From an uncultured Polycyclovorans sp. (lineage in GTDB: Bacteria > Pseudomonadota > Gammaproteobacteria > Nevskiales > Nevskiaceae): 45,158 nucleotides of DNA. The notes beneath the pieces are model-generated. The model did no database searches. It was not told the origin of the DNA and saw only the letters and a list, made by a program, of their open reading frames with translations. Of the stretch, positions 15,463 through 23,632 are shown in pieces. Within the stretch, counting starts at the first letter, position 1. The number at the start of each line of letters is the position of its first letter. The stretch lies in contig CAKZHZ010000025.1 of assembly GCA_936928855.1 (NCBI GenBank), positions 1-45,158 on the forward strand, written 5' to 3'. Made by a program: the position numbers and the translations under genes.

Positions 15463-16496
15463 CGGCGCAGGGCCCAGTCGATGTGCTCCCGTACCATGGC
15501 GTCGGTATCCCGGGCCGTTTCCAGTGCGGCGATGACCCGTGCGTCGGGGCGGGCGTTCCCCAGTGCCACGGCCAGATTTCGTCGCCAGCCGGGCCAGCTT
15601 GCACGCCGAAGCGCCATGCCCTCGGTCCGTGCCAGCCAGGTGGCTTCGTTCCATGCCCACAGGGTCAACAGCGGCAGGTCATCGAGATCGTGACGGGGCA
15701 TCAGGTCCGCCTCCACACTGCGCTGGGCGTGGCGGTTCCAGGGACAGATCAGTTGACAGTCGTCGCAGCCGAAGATGCGGTTGCCGATGGCGGGGCGCAG
15801 GGACTCTGGGATGGGGCCGCGCTGTTCGATGGTGAGGTAGGAAATGCAGCGCCGTGCGTCCAGTTGCCGGGGGCCGATGAAGGCCTGCGTCGGGCAGGCC
15901 CGCAGGCAGGCCTGGCAGCGTCCGCAGCCATCCGCCTCCGCGGCCGTGGGGGAGGGCGGCAGCAGGGCGTCGGTGAACAGCTCGCCGAGAAAGCTCCAGG
16001 AGCCGGCGCTTCGATTGAGCACCAGCGTGTTCTTGCCGATCCAGCCCAGGCCCGCGTTGCGCGCAAGGGCCTTCTCGAGCACCGGCGCGCTGTCACAGAA
16101 CACGCGATGACCGTGCGGGCCCACCAGTTTCTCCAGTGCTGCGGCCAGTTTCAGCAGGCGTTTTCGCAGGGTGCGGTGGTAGTCCCGACCGAGGGCGTAA
16201 CGGGCAATGTAGGCGCGGTCGGGGTCGGCGAGAACACGGGCTGCGTCTGCAGACGGCGGGAAGTTGTCAAAGCGAACCGATATCACACTGAGCGTGCCGG
16301 GGCGGAGCACAGCGGGGTCTCGACGCTGCGGGTGATGGCGTGTCAGGTACGCCATCTCCCCGTGATGGCCGGCATCGAGCCAGCGTTGCAGGTGCGCCAT
16401 GTCGTCATCAAGCGTCAGGCGCGCCACCCCCAGCGCGGAAAAGCCCAGTGCCCGCGCTTCCGCGCCGAGCTGTTCGACCACGCTGTGAGGTGACAT
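15429..16496 (-). CDS. queG: Epoxyqueuosine reductase
   Basis: Cobalamin- and iron-sulfur-dependent enzyme that reduces epoxyqueuosine to queuosine in the anticodon wobble base of certain tRNAs. The protein has 355 residues. Two [4Fe-4S] clusters are marked by CGRCQACLRACPTQAF and CDDCQLICPWNRHAQ. VFCDSAPVLEKALARNAGLGWIGKN upstream is the diagnostic DUF1730 region. The tail has the HEAT-like NLAVALGNARPDARVI. The ATG at 16496 is preceded by AGGAG at 3-nt spacing. It diverges from nnrD, whose -10 element lies in the same 20-bp gap. This queG/nnrD arrangement is common in gammaproteobacteria. Confidence 0.96.
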   Translation of the reverse strand: MSPHSVVEQLGAEARALGFSALGVARLTLDDDMAHLQRWLDAGHHGEMAYLTRHHPQRRDPAVLRPGTLSVISVRFDNFPPSADAARVLADPDRAYIARYALGRDYHRTLRKRLLKLAAALEKLVGPHGHRVFCDSAPVLEKALARNAGLGWIGKNTLVLNRSAGSWSFLGELFTDALLPPSPTAAEADGCGRCQACLRACPTQAFIGPRQLDARRCISYLTIEQRGPIPESLRPAIGNRIFGCDDCQLICPWNRHAQRSVEADLMPRHDLDDLPLLTLWAWNEATWLARTEGMALRRASWPGWRRNLAVALGNARPDARVIAALETARDTDAMVREHIDWALRRQRSQGAEGID

Positions 16497-16503
16497 CGGC
16501 TCC

Positions 16504-16509
16504 TATACT
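16504..16509 (+). promoter_or_regulatory. -10 hexamer of nnrD, close to the start codon
   Basis: TATACT, a near-consensus -10, ends 7 nt before the nnrD ATG at 16517, placing the transcript start on the start codon. There is no Shine-Dalgarno. On the other strand the same bases include the queG ribosome binding site. Confidence 0.5.
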
Positions 16510-16516
16510 GGTCGGC

Positions 16517-17995
16517 ATGACAGACGGATTCCACCCATTGTATGAAAGCGCGATCGTGCGCGAGCTGGATCGGCGGGCGATGGCGGCCGGCACCTCCGCC
16601 GAACACCTGATGCGCCGTGCTGCGGCCGCGGCATGGCAGGCGGCGCGCGAGCGCTGGCCGGCGGCGCGGCGTGTCGTGGTGCTGTGCGGCAGCGGCAACA
16701 ATGGCGGCGATGGCTATGGTGTGGCGAGCCTGGCCCGGGCTGCGGGCTGCACCGTGCAGCTGATCCAGGTGGGCGCGACGCCGGCCGGCACTTCAGCGCG
16801 TGCCCTGGTGACGGCCTGGCAGGCCGAGGGTGGCACCGTCACCCCATGGCCGGCTCCGATCGAGTCGGGTGCCGACCTGGTGATCGATGCCGTGCTGGGA
16901 ATCGGACTCAGTCGACCGGTGGCGGGTGACCCATTCGACGCTATCGCGGCGATCAATGCCCAGAGCGCTCCGGTGATGGCCTTGGATGTGCCCTCTGGCC
17001 TGTCTGCCGATACCGGTCGGCCCTTGGCGACGGCAGTGCGAGCTGACCTGACGGTCAGTTTCATCGCCGACAAGGCCGGGCTCTGGACCGGGCGTGCGGT
17101 GGAGTTCACCGGTGAGCGGCGACTCGACACGCTGGAGGTGCCGCCGACTTTGGCGCAGGACCTGCGCGTACAGGCGTGGCGATTGCCGCCACGGCTGACG
17201 CAGGAGCAGCTTCCGCCGCGACGTGCAGGGGCGCACAAGGGGGATCACGGACACGTTCTGGTGGTGGGCGGCGCGCCGGGTATGGCAGGCGCCGCGCTGC
17301 TGGCGGCCCGCGCCGCGTTGCGTGGTGGCGCGGGCTGGGTCAGCGTGGCGACGCATCCCCTGCATGCGACGGCCCTGGTGGCGGCGCAGCCTGAGTTGAT
17401 GGTGCATGCGGTGGGGAGTGCCGATGATCTTCAGCCCTTGCTGCGCAAGTCGAGGGTGGTGGTGCTGGGGCCCGGACTGGGGCAGGACGCGTGGGCCTGC
17501 GCGCTGCATGACGCCGCGCTCGCCAGCGGCCGTCCTCTGGTGATCGACGCCGATGCCCTGAATCTGCTGGCGCGGCGTCCGCAAACGCTTGGGGGTGCGG
17601 TGCTCACCCCGCATCCCGGCGAGGCGGCCCGATTATTGGGTGAGGCAAACGCCGATCGGGTCGAAGCGGACCGCTATGGTGCTGCCCGTCGGTTGCAGGC
17701 ACGGTTTGGCGCCGTCGTGGTGCTCAAGGGGACCGGCACGGTGGTGGCCGATGACATGCGACTCGCCGTGTGTGCTGCGGGGAACCCCGGCATGGCCGTT
17801 GGGGGGATGGGCGATGTGCTGGCCGGCCTGATCGGCGCCCTGATGGCACAAGGGCGCGCGCCAGCGCAGGCGGCGGCGTGCGGGGTGCAGGCACATGCAC
17901 TGGCGGCGGATCGTGTGGCGACCGCGCGCGGCGCCCGTGGACTGCTGCCAACGGACGTGATCGATGCCCTGTCTGAGCCGTTGAATCCCGTATGA
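16517..17995 (+). CDS. nnrD: Bifunctional NAD(P)HX epimerase/dehydratase
   Basis: Repairs hydrated NADH and NADPH. The N-terminal YjeF_N epimerase domain (about 1-215) carries VVVLCGSGNNGGDGYGVA and DAVLGIGLSRPV. The C-terminal ADP- or ATP-dependent dehydratase domain (about 225-492) carries GDHGHVLVVGGAPGMAGA, VVVLGPGLG, VLTPHPGEAARLLG and AVGGMGDVLAGLIGAL. The 492-residue fused form is the usual one. The ATG at 16517 matches the E. coli start region; the frame is open further upstream but that DNA belongs to queG. The gene appears leaderless. Its TGA overlaps the tsaE ATG as ATGA, so both are translated together. Confidence 0.95.
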   Translation: MTDGFHPLYESAIVRELDRRAMAAGTSAEHLMRRAAAAAWQAARERWPAARRVVVLCGSGNNGGDGYGVASLARAAGCTVQLIQVGATPAGTSARALVTAWQAEGGTVTPWPAPIESGADLVIDAVLGIGLSRPVAGDPFDAIAAINAQSAPVMALDVPSGLSADTGRPLATAVRADLTVSFIADKAGLWTGRAVEFTGERRLDTLEVPPTLAQDLRVQAWRLPPRLTQEQLPPRRAGAHKGDHGHVLVVGGAPGMAGAALLAARAALRGGAGWVSVATHPLHATALVAAQPELMVHAVGSADDLQPLLRKSRVVVLGPGLGQDAWACALHDAALASGRPLVIDADALNLLARRPQTLGGAVLTPHPGEAARLLGEANADRVEADRYGAARRLQARFGAVVVLKGTGTVVADDMRLAVCAAGNPGMAVGGMGDVLAGLIGALMAQGRAPAQAAACGVQAHALAADRVATARGARGLLPTDVIDALSEPLNPV

Positions 17996-18477
17996 GCACG
18001 CTTCACTTCGCCCTGCCGGAGGTTGCGGCGACGGATGCGGCGGGGGCGGCGCTGGCCCGGGCGCTGGCGCCCGATTTGCGCGGATTGATCACGCTGGAAG
18101 GGGATCTCGGCGCCGGCAAGACCGCGCTTGCACGCGCGGTGCTGCGGGGGCTGGGTGTGACAGGGCCGGTGAAGAGTCCCACCTATACGTTGGTCGAGCC
18201 CTATGTCGTGGTCGGTGGGCGGGTGCTGCACCTCGATCTTTACCGGCTGGGGGGTGCCGGGGAGTGGTTGGGCCTCGGGCTGGAGGACGATCCGCCGGAG
18301 CAGGCGCTGTGGCTGGTGGAGTGGCCGGACCGGGCCGGAGGGATGCTGCCGCCGACGCGCCTGGCGGTCACGCTGACCGAAACGGCGGATGGTGGGCGGC
18401 GGCTGGCCCTCCGCTGGTCGGACCCACGAGACCCGGCAGCCACCGCATTCAGTATTTACATGAAGAACAGCGTCTAA
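17992..18477 (+). CDS. tsaE: tRNA t6A synthesis ATPase TsaE
   Basis: P-loop ATPase that drives the TsaBDE cycle producing N6-threonylcarbamoyladenosine at position 37 of ANN-decoding tRNAs. The protein has 161 residues. The Walker A motif LEGDLGAGKTALARAVLRG and the following PVKSPTYTLVEPY are diagnostic. HLDLYRL and the Trp-rich LWLVEWPDRA segment follow. It overlaps nnrD by four bases. The final residues (TAFSIYMKNSV) lie in a stretch much richer in A and T than the rest, which continues into the amiB promoter. Confidence 0.95.
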   Translation: MSTLHFALPEVAATDAAGAALARALAPDLRGLITLEGDLGAGKTALARAVLRGLGVTGPVKSPTYTLVEPYVVVGGRVLHLDLYRLGGAGEWLGLGLEDDPPEQALWLVEWPDRAGGMLPPTRLAVTLTETADGGRRLALRWSDPRDPAATAFSIYMKNSV

Positions 18478-18488
18478 TTCTCTGCTGT

Positions 18489-18517
18489 AGAAAGAAAAAT
18501 ACTTGCCAATTCTTTCT
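18489..18517 (+). promoter_or_regulatory. Inverted repeat around the amiB -35 box
   Basis: AGAAAGAA (18489-18496) and TTCTTTCT (18510-18517) are perfect 8-bp inverted arms. The 13-bp gap between them holds the TTGCCA -35 box. The layout is that of an operator, though an RNA-level role is excluded because it precedes the predicted transcript start. Confidence 0.45.
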
Positions 18518-18531
18518 GTACTCGGTATAAG
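18503..18531 (+). promoter_or_regulatory. amiB promoter
   Basis: TTGCCA (18503-18508) and TATAAG (18526-18531) with a 17-bp spacer, in an AT-rich island. The predicted start near 18538 leaves a 22-nt leader that carries the ribosome binding site. This is one of the strongest promoter matches in the window. Confidence 0.7.
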
Positions 18532-18559
18532 GCGCGCAGGTGTCCGGGGAGACCTCAAC

Positions 18560-19747
18560 ATGGCCGCCTGTCGCGTGCTGCTGAGTGGGTTGTTGCTGAT
18601 GTGCTGCGGTGTTGCCGCGGCCGCGGAGTTGCGCGACCTCCGGTTATGGGCGTCGCCCGACAGTACCCGTGTCGTGTTCGACCTCAGCGGTGCGGCCAGC
18701 CATAACGTCTTCACCCTGGACAACCCCAGTCGCGTTGTCATTGATCTGGATGCAGTCGACCCATCGGGCGCGCGCATTGCCAATGCAGTGTCCGGATCCG
18801 GCGTGGTGACGCGTGTGCGGTCGGCGGCGCGCGGTGACAAGGGGCTGCGCGTGGTGCTGGACCTCGCCCGAGCCGTTGATCCCCGCAGTTTTGCGCTGAG
18901 TCCGAACGCTGAGTACGGGCACCGCGTGGTGCTGGACCTGGATGTTCCCATGGTCATGCCGGACAGTCCGATGCCGTCGAGGATGCCGCCGCCCGCGATG
19001 ACGCTGGACGAGAAACCCATCATCGTTGCCATTGATGCGGGTCATGGCGGTGAGGATCCCGGGGCGCGTGGACGCAGCGGTATCTACGAGAAAGATGTGG
19101 CCATGGCGATGGCGCGCCGGCTGGCGCGGATGGTGGACGCCGAGCCGGGCATGCGGGCGGTATTGACGCGGGACGGGGACTACTATCTTGGGTTGCGACA
19201 GCGCGTCGAGTTGGCCAGAAAGCATGATGCTGACCTGTTCGTGTCAGTGCATGCCAATGCTTTTCGCGACCCCAAATTGCGTGGGTCGGCGGTATATGTG
19301 CTGTCGAATCGCGGTGCGACCAGCGAACATGCGAGGTGGTTGGCGCAGCGCGAGAATGCCGCTGATCTGGTCGGCGGAATCGAGTTGTCCGGAAAGGACG
19401 GCGACCTGGCATCGGTGCTGATCGACTTGTCCCAGAGTGCGACCATGGAGGCCAGCTTTGATGTCGGCAGTCGGATCCTCAAGGCGCTGGGGCAGGTCAA
19501 CAAGCTGCAGAAGGTGGATGTTCAGCAGGCCGGCTTCATGGTGCTCAAGGCGCCGGACATCCCTTCGGTACTGGTCGAAACGGCCTTCATCACCAATGCG
19601 GAAGAAGAGCGCATGCTCAAGGACGGGAAGCATCAGGAGCGCTTTGCCCGCTCCATGCTGGCCGGGATCAAGGGGTATTTCGCCAGTTACCGTCCGCAGC
19701 AGCAGATCGTGCGTGATGGCACTCAACAGGTCAGTTACCGCGAATAG
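18560..19747 (+). CDS. amiB: N-acetylmuramoyl-L-alanine amidase (AMIN + Amidase_3)
   Basis: Periplasmic amidase that cuts the peptide from MurNAc during daughter-cell separation. The 395-residue protein has a signal peptide (to about AAA near residue 22) and an N-terminal AMIN domain that targets septal wall (about 25-130). The zinc-dependent Amidase_3 domain (about 153-370) has ligands His162 (DAGHGGEDPG), Glu177 (GIYEKDV) and His231 (SVHANAF) and catalytic Glu340 (VLVETAF). There is no LysM repeat at the C-terminus, unlike E. coli AmiB. The ATG at 18560 follows GGGGAG at 8 nt. The symbol follows locus order (tsaE-amiB-mutL); AmiC is also AMIN-type. The 68-residue insert within the amidase domain suggests EnvC/NlpD-type control. 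Confidence 0.92.
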   Translation: MAACRVLLSGLLLMCCGVAAAAELRDLRLWASPDSTRVVFDLSGAASHNVFTLDNPSRVVIDLDAVDPSGARIANAVSGSGVVTRVRSAARGDKGLRVVLDLARAVDPRSFALSPNAEYGHRVVLDLDVPMVMPDSPMPSRMPPPAMTLDEKPIIVAIDAGHGGEDPGARGRSGIYEKDVAMAMARRLARMVDAEPGMRAVLTRDGDYYLGLRQRVELARKHDADLFVSVHANAFRDPKLRGSAVYVLSNRGATSEHARWLAQRENAADLVGGIELSGKDGDLASVLIDLSQSATMEASFDVGSRILKALGQVNKLQKVDVQQAGFMVLKAPDIPSVLVETAFITNAEEERMLKDGKHQERFARSMLAGIKGYFASYRPQQQIVRDGTQQVSYRE

Positions 19748-19873
19748 GGTATTGCCGGCGCCCGGCGCATCCGACTAGCGTTCACGTCCGGTGCCGATAA
19801 TCGTGATCGGCGTCGCGAAAGGCCGAAACGTATTCGGTCACCATCGACCCCCCTCAATGGACTGGAGATCACC

Positions 19874-20758
19874 ATGACCAAGCTGCCTGTACTTGCGCGT
19901 CGCGCGTTGATGCCGATGTTGCTTGCCCCCGTATTGGCCTGGGCAGGCGGCACCGCCGTTCTCGATATCAGTGACGGAGAAGAAACGCATCAGGTCACCT
20001 ACGAGTACGACGGCGGCAACGTGCGCATGTCAATGGCGGCCAATGCCGAAGGGTATACGCTGATCCGCGGCGGAACGCCCTATGCAGTGGTGACCGGCGA
20101 CCAGACCATGGTCATCGATCTCAGCCAGACCATGCAGATGATTGGCAGCATGACGCAGATGCCGGAGGGCCCGACCTCGGGCGTGGAAGGCTTCGTCAGT
20201 CTGGTGGATACGGGACGTAGCGAAACCGTCGCCGGCATCAAGGGCAAGGTCCACATGTTGACCTATGTCGAAGACGGCGAGCAGAAAACTGCGGAAGTGG
20301 TGTTGTCCTCCGATCGGCGTGTCCAGGACTTCTCCAAAGCGATGATGCAGTTCGCCCAGAGCATGGTGAAGGCCAGCGGGCGTGAGATGCCCAAGGGGAG
20401 CAGCGAGCTCGAAGCCCGTTTGATGTCGGGTGAGCTCGGGATGTTGCGCATGGGCAGCGAGATGCGTGTGTCGCGCCTCGATTCCGGCACCCCGGCGGCC
20501 AGCCGTTTTGAGCTGCCTGCGGCGCCGACCCAGATGCCGTCGCTGGACGGCCTGTTTGGTGCGGGGGGCGGCGTGGGTGCCAGTGCCGAGGCCGATGGCA
20601 AGGGCGGTGGCTTCAGCTTCGGTTCCCTGCTCGGAGACAAGGCGCGCCGTCAGCAGGAGCGGGTGGAGCAGCGTTCGGATGCTGAGGTCGATGAAGCTTC
20701 TGACCGTGCGGTCGACAAGGTGCTCGACAAGGCCTTCGACAAGCTCTTCGGGGGGTAA
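19874..20758 (+). CDS. Secreted protein of unknown function
   Basis: I do not recognise this gene with certainty. The 294-residue product has a signal peptide (likely cleaved after LAWA near residue 24). A beta-rich region follows (TAVLDISDGEETHQVTYEYD to VVLSSDRRVQDF, about 26-155), reminiscent of DUF4412-type periplasmic proteins. Then come a Met-rich helix (SKAMMQFAQSMVKASGREM), a low-complexity Gly/Ala part and a charged amphipathic tail with DKVLDKAFDKLFGG. The ATG at 19874 has GGAG 6 nt upstream. The gene lies between amiB and mutL, which adjoin in many relatives, so it looks like a lineage-specific insertion. A GATAAT at 19796-19801 may be a -10 element. A periplasmic role is likely; nothing more specific can be claimed. 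Confidence 0.7.
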   Translation: MTKLPVLARRALMPMLLAPVLAWAGGTAVLDISDGEETHQVTYEYDGGNVRMSMAANAEGYTLIRGGTPYAVVTGDQTMVIDLSQTMQMIGSMTQMPEGPTSGVEGFVSLVDTGRSETVAGIKGKVHMLTYVEDGEQKTAEVVLSSDRRVQDFSKAMMQFAQSMVKASGREMPKGSSELEARLMSGELGMLRMGSEMRVSRLDSGTPAASRFELPAAPTQMPSLDGLFGAGGGVGASAEADGKGGGFSFGSLLGDKARRQQERVEQRSDAEVDEASDRAVDKVLDKAFDKLFGG

Positions 20759-20783
20759 GCCGGTGGGGGGCTGGCGGGGCGGC

Positions 20784-20789
20784 TATCCT
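20784..20789 (+). promoter_or_regulatory. -10 hexamer upstream of the mutL leader ORF
   Basis: TATCCT ends 6 nt before an ATG at 20796 that opens an eight-codon frame. No -35 is evident. The spacing matches the other candidate leaderless starts in this window. Confidence 0.35.
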
Positions 20790-20795
20790 ATGGGG

Positions 20796-20822
20796 ATGAA
20801 CCGCTCCCGCCTTTCACCATGA
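20796..20822 (+). CDS. Candidate leader ORF overlapping the mutL start
   Basis: The short frame MNRSRLSP begins at an ATG 6 nt after a -10-like hexamer and ends with TGA at 20820-20822, which overlaps the mutL ATG (20819) as ATGA. mutL itself has no Shine-Dalgarno, so ribosomes finishing this peptide could restart on mutL. This is seen in sequence only; translation is inferred. Confidence 0.35.
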   Translation: MNRSRLSP

Positions 20823-22633
20823 GCCCCGGCATCCAGATGCTGCCTGACGCCTTGATCAACCAGATCAAGGCGGGCGAGGTCGTGGAACGGCCTGCCGCTG
20901 TGGTCAAGGAGCTTGTGGAAAACAGCCTGGATGCGGCGGCAGATCAGGTTGTCATCGAGCTTGAAGAGGGAGGATTGCGTCGCCTCAAGGTGACGGATGC
21001 CGGGCAGGGAATCGCACGTGACCAGCTGGCGCTCGCGCTGTCCCGGCATGCCACGAGCAAGATTCGTGCGCTGGATGACCTGGAGGCTGTTGCAAGCCTT
21101 GGGTTCCGGGGAGAGGCGCTGCCGAGCGTCCTGGCGGTTTCACGACTGACCCTGACATCCCGGGCCGCCGGTGCGGAGATGGCCTGGCAGCTGCAGGGGG
21201 CGGGAAGGCTGGAGCAGGGCGCCCCCACGCCCGCCGCGCACCCGCAGGGCACCACGGTGGATGTGCAGGATCTGTTCTTCAATACGCCAGCGCGCCGCAA
21301 GTTCCTGAGGACCCCCGCGACCGAGCTGCGCCACGTTCAGCAGGCCCTGACCCGACTCGCCATGTGGCGACCGGAATGCCGGTTCGAACTGCGCCATCAG
21401 CAGCGAAGGCTGCTGTCGCTGCCGCAGCAATCCGATGCGGCCCGTGTGGCTGCGCTGGTCGGGGACGACTTCCTGCGGGACAGCCTGATGCTGGACGAGC
21501 ACCGTGACGGCCTTCGCTTGCAGGGCTGGATCGGACTGCCCAGCGCAGCACGTGCACAGAGTGACCTGCAGTTCTTCTATGTCAACGGGCGTCACGTCCG
21601 GGACCGGTTGATTGCGGCGGCCATTCGGCGGGCCTATGCCGATGTCATGCATAGCCAGCACCATCCCGCCTTCGTACTGTCTCTTGCGCTGGACCCCGCA
21701 GCGGTCGATGTGAACGTGCATCCGCAAAAGACCGAGGTGCGGTTTCGCGATGCGTCCAGGTTGCATGACTTTCTGTTCGGTGCCCTGCATCAGGCGCTCA
21801 GGACGGTGCGGCCGCAGCCGGGGCAGCACCATCGGGTGGATCCCGTCCAGGCGCTGTCTGTCCGGGCGAGGGGCTACCCCGCCTCCGGCGTGGCCACGGG
21901 GGCTGGATATGCAGGACCTTCGCGTCCCCTCTTTGCGCGTGAAGCCACCCCGGACTGGACCCATGTTGCCCGGGCAGATGCCGTGGCGGCCCAGGGCACC
22001 GACGGTGGCGAGTCATCCGCGGTATCGGCGCCGGCGCCGGATGCGGACAACCCCATGCCACTTGGGCACCCCTTGGCTCAGCTCCATGGCGTGTTCATCC
22101 TGGCGCAGAACGCCGAAGGTTTGGTGGTGGTCGACGCGCATGCCGCGCATGAACGGGTGCTGTACGAGCGGCTCAAGGCGCAACTGACCCGCGGCACGAT
22201 TCCGGGCCAGCAGCTGCTGGTGCCCGAGATCATTTCCCTGCCCGAGGATCAGGTCGAGCAGGTGCTGGCGCAGCAGGCCTCGCTGGCACGCATGGGGCTG
22301 GAGATCGACCGCAGCGGGCCTGGCAGTGTGGTGGTGAGGACCCGCCCTGCGCTGCTGGCACGTGAGGACCTGGGGGCATTGCTGACCCAGTTGCTGGACG
22401 ACGATGGCGCGCATCATCTGGACGGTGTGCGTGATGCGCAGGAGCGATTGCTGGCCGACGTTGCCTGCAAGGCCGCCATCAAGGCCAATCGACGCCTCAC
22501 GCTGCCGGAAATGGAGGCCCTGCTGCGCGATATGGAGACCACCGAACTCGCGGGGCAATGCAATCATGGTCGACGTACCTGGGTTCAGCTTGATCTGGAT
22601 GCGCTGGATCGCCTGTTCCTGCGCGGCCGCTGA
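20819..22633 (+). CDS. mutL: DNA mismatch repair protein MutL (endonuclease type)
   Basis: Links mismatch recognition by MutS to strand incision. The 604-residue protein has an N-terminal GHKL ATPase (ALINQIKAGEVVERPAAVVK, ENSLDAAAD, DAGQGI, GFRGEALPS) and a variable linker of about residues 340-410. The C-terminal dimerisation domain carries the metal-dependent endonuclease motif DAHAAHERVLYE starting at Asp439, plus ACKAAIKAN and QCNHGRRTW. E. coli MutL lacks this nuclease motif because MutH cuts there, so this organism probably uses MutH-independent repair. The ATG at 20819 fits family starts. miaA begins at the base after the stop. Confidence 0.96.
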   Translation: MSPGIQMLPDALINQIKAGEVVERPAAVVKELVENSLDAAADQVVIELEEGGLRRLKVTDAGQGIARDQLALALSRHATSKIRALDDLEAVASLGFRGEALPSVLAVSRLTLTSRAAGAEMAWQLQGAGRLEQGAPTPAAHPQGTTVDVQDLFFNTPARRKFLRTPATELRHVQQALTRLAMWRPECRFELRHQQRRLLSLPQQSDAARVAALVGDDFLRDSLMLDEHRDGLRLQGWIGLPSAARAQSDLQFFYVNGRHVRDRLIAAAIRRAYADVMHSQHHPAFVLSLALDPAAVDVNVHPQKTEVRFRDASRLHDFLFGALHQALRTVRPQPGQHHRVDPVQALSVRARGYPASGVATGAGYAGPSRPLFAREATPDWTHVARADAVAAQGTDGGESSAVSAPAPDADNPMPLGHPLAQLHGVFILAQNAEGLVVVDAHAAHERVLYERLKAQLTRGTIPGQQLLVPEIISLPEDQVEQVLAQQASLARMGLEIDRSGPGSVVVRTRPALLAREDLGALLTQLLDDDGAHHLDGVRDAQERLLADVACKAAIKANRRLTLPEMEALLRDMETTELAGQCNHGRRTWVQLDLDALDRLFLRGR

Positions 22634-23593
22634 GTGTCGGTGACGGCGGTCATGCCGTTGGTGGTGCTGACGGGGCCGACGGCCTCCGGCAAGTCCGCAC
22701 TGGCAATGGAGGTGGCGCGGCGTCTGCCGGTAGAGCTGGTGACGCTCGACTCCGCGCAGGTGTATCGCGGCATGGATATCGGCACCGCCAAACCGGACGC
22801 GGCGGAGCGGGCCGCGGTGACCCATCACCTGATCGACATCTGTGATCCGGCGGAGGTGTACTCGGCTGCGCGATTTGCCGAGGATGCCGCGCCACTGATC
22901 GCCTCCATCCGGGAGCGAGGACGTGTTCCGCTGCTGGTGGGAGGGACGCTGCTGTACCTGCGGGCCCTGCTGGAGGGTCTGAGCGCGCTACCTTCGGCGG
23001 ATGCAGCGCTGCGCGCAGCCTTATCGGCCCGCGCGGCAGCATCGGGGGTGCCGGCCATGCACGCGCAGTTGGCCCGGGTGGATCCAGTCACCGCGGCCCG
23101 CCTGCACCCGAATGACTGGCAGCGAATCCAGCGCGCACTGGAGATCCATGCGCTCACCGGTTTGCCGGCCAGCCGCGCCTACGCGCGCCGGCAGTCGCAG
23201 CCGCCGCCAGGGCCGATCTTGCGGTACACCTTGCGGGGAGGGGAGCGCGACGTTCTGCATGCGCGGATCGCGCGACGCTTCGGAGCGATGATGGACGCCG
23301 GCTTGCTGGAAGAGGTGGAGGCCCTCCATCGACGCGGAGATCTGCACCCCGCACTGCCCTCAATACGGTGTGTCGGTTACCGGCAGCTCTGGCGCCACCT
23401 TGAGGGGGACTGTTCGCTGGATGAGGCGGTGTCGGCCGGAGTGGCGGCGACCCGACAGCTGGCCAAGCGGCAACTCACCTGGTTGCGCCGGGAGCCGATG
23501 ATGATCGACCTGGACGGTGAAGTCTCGCCACTGGACCGGGTGTGCCGGGAGGTGGAGCGGCTTGCATGCGGGCCCGAGGCGCGTCAGGCTTGA
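22634..23593 (+). CDS. miaA: tRNA dimethylallyltransferase
   Basis: Adds a dimethylallyl group to A37 of tRNAs that read UNN codons. The protein has 319 residues. VLTGPTASGKSALA is the P-loop, DSAQVYRGMDIGTAKP the catalytic and tRNA-recognition segment, and PLLVGGTLLYLRALLEG and RCVGYRQLWRHL are further family blocks. The start is probably the GTG at 22634 immediately after the mutL stop; a GTG at 22640 or an ATG at 22652 would shorten the N-terminus by 2 or 6 residues. There is no ribosome binding site, so coupling to mutL is likely. The mutL-miaA-hfq-hflX order is classic. Confidence 0.96.
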   Translation: MSVTAVMPLVVLTGPTASGKSALAMEVARRLPVELVTLDSAQVYRGMDIGTAKPDAAERAAVTHHLIDICDPAEVYSAARFAEDAAPLIASIRERGRVPLLVGGTLLYLRALLEGLSALPSADAALRAALSARAAASGVPAMHAQLARVDPVTAARLHPNDWQRIQRALEIHALTGLPASRAYARRQSQPPPGPILRYTLRGGERDVLHARIARRFGAMMDAGLLEEVEALHRRGDLHPALPSIRCVGYRQLWRHLEGDCSLDEAVSAGVAATRQLAKRQLTWLRREPMMIDLDGEVSPLDRVCREVERLACGPEARQA

Positions 23594-23632
23594 GTTGCGG
23601 AGGACCGGACCCAAGTTTGAAAGGCCCGGTGC

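Noticed and set aside
19690..19780. Frameshifted LysM domain at the end of amiB
   Set aside because: The other reading frames past the stop do not encode a LysM pattern, so LysM seems absent and not broken.
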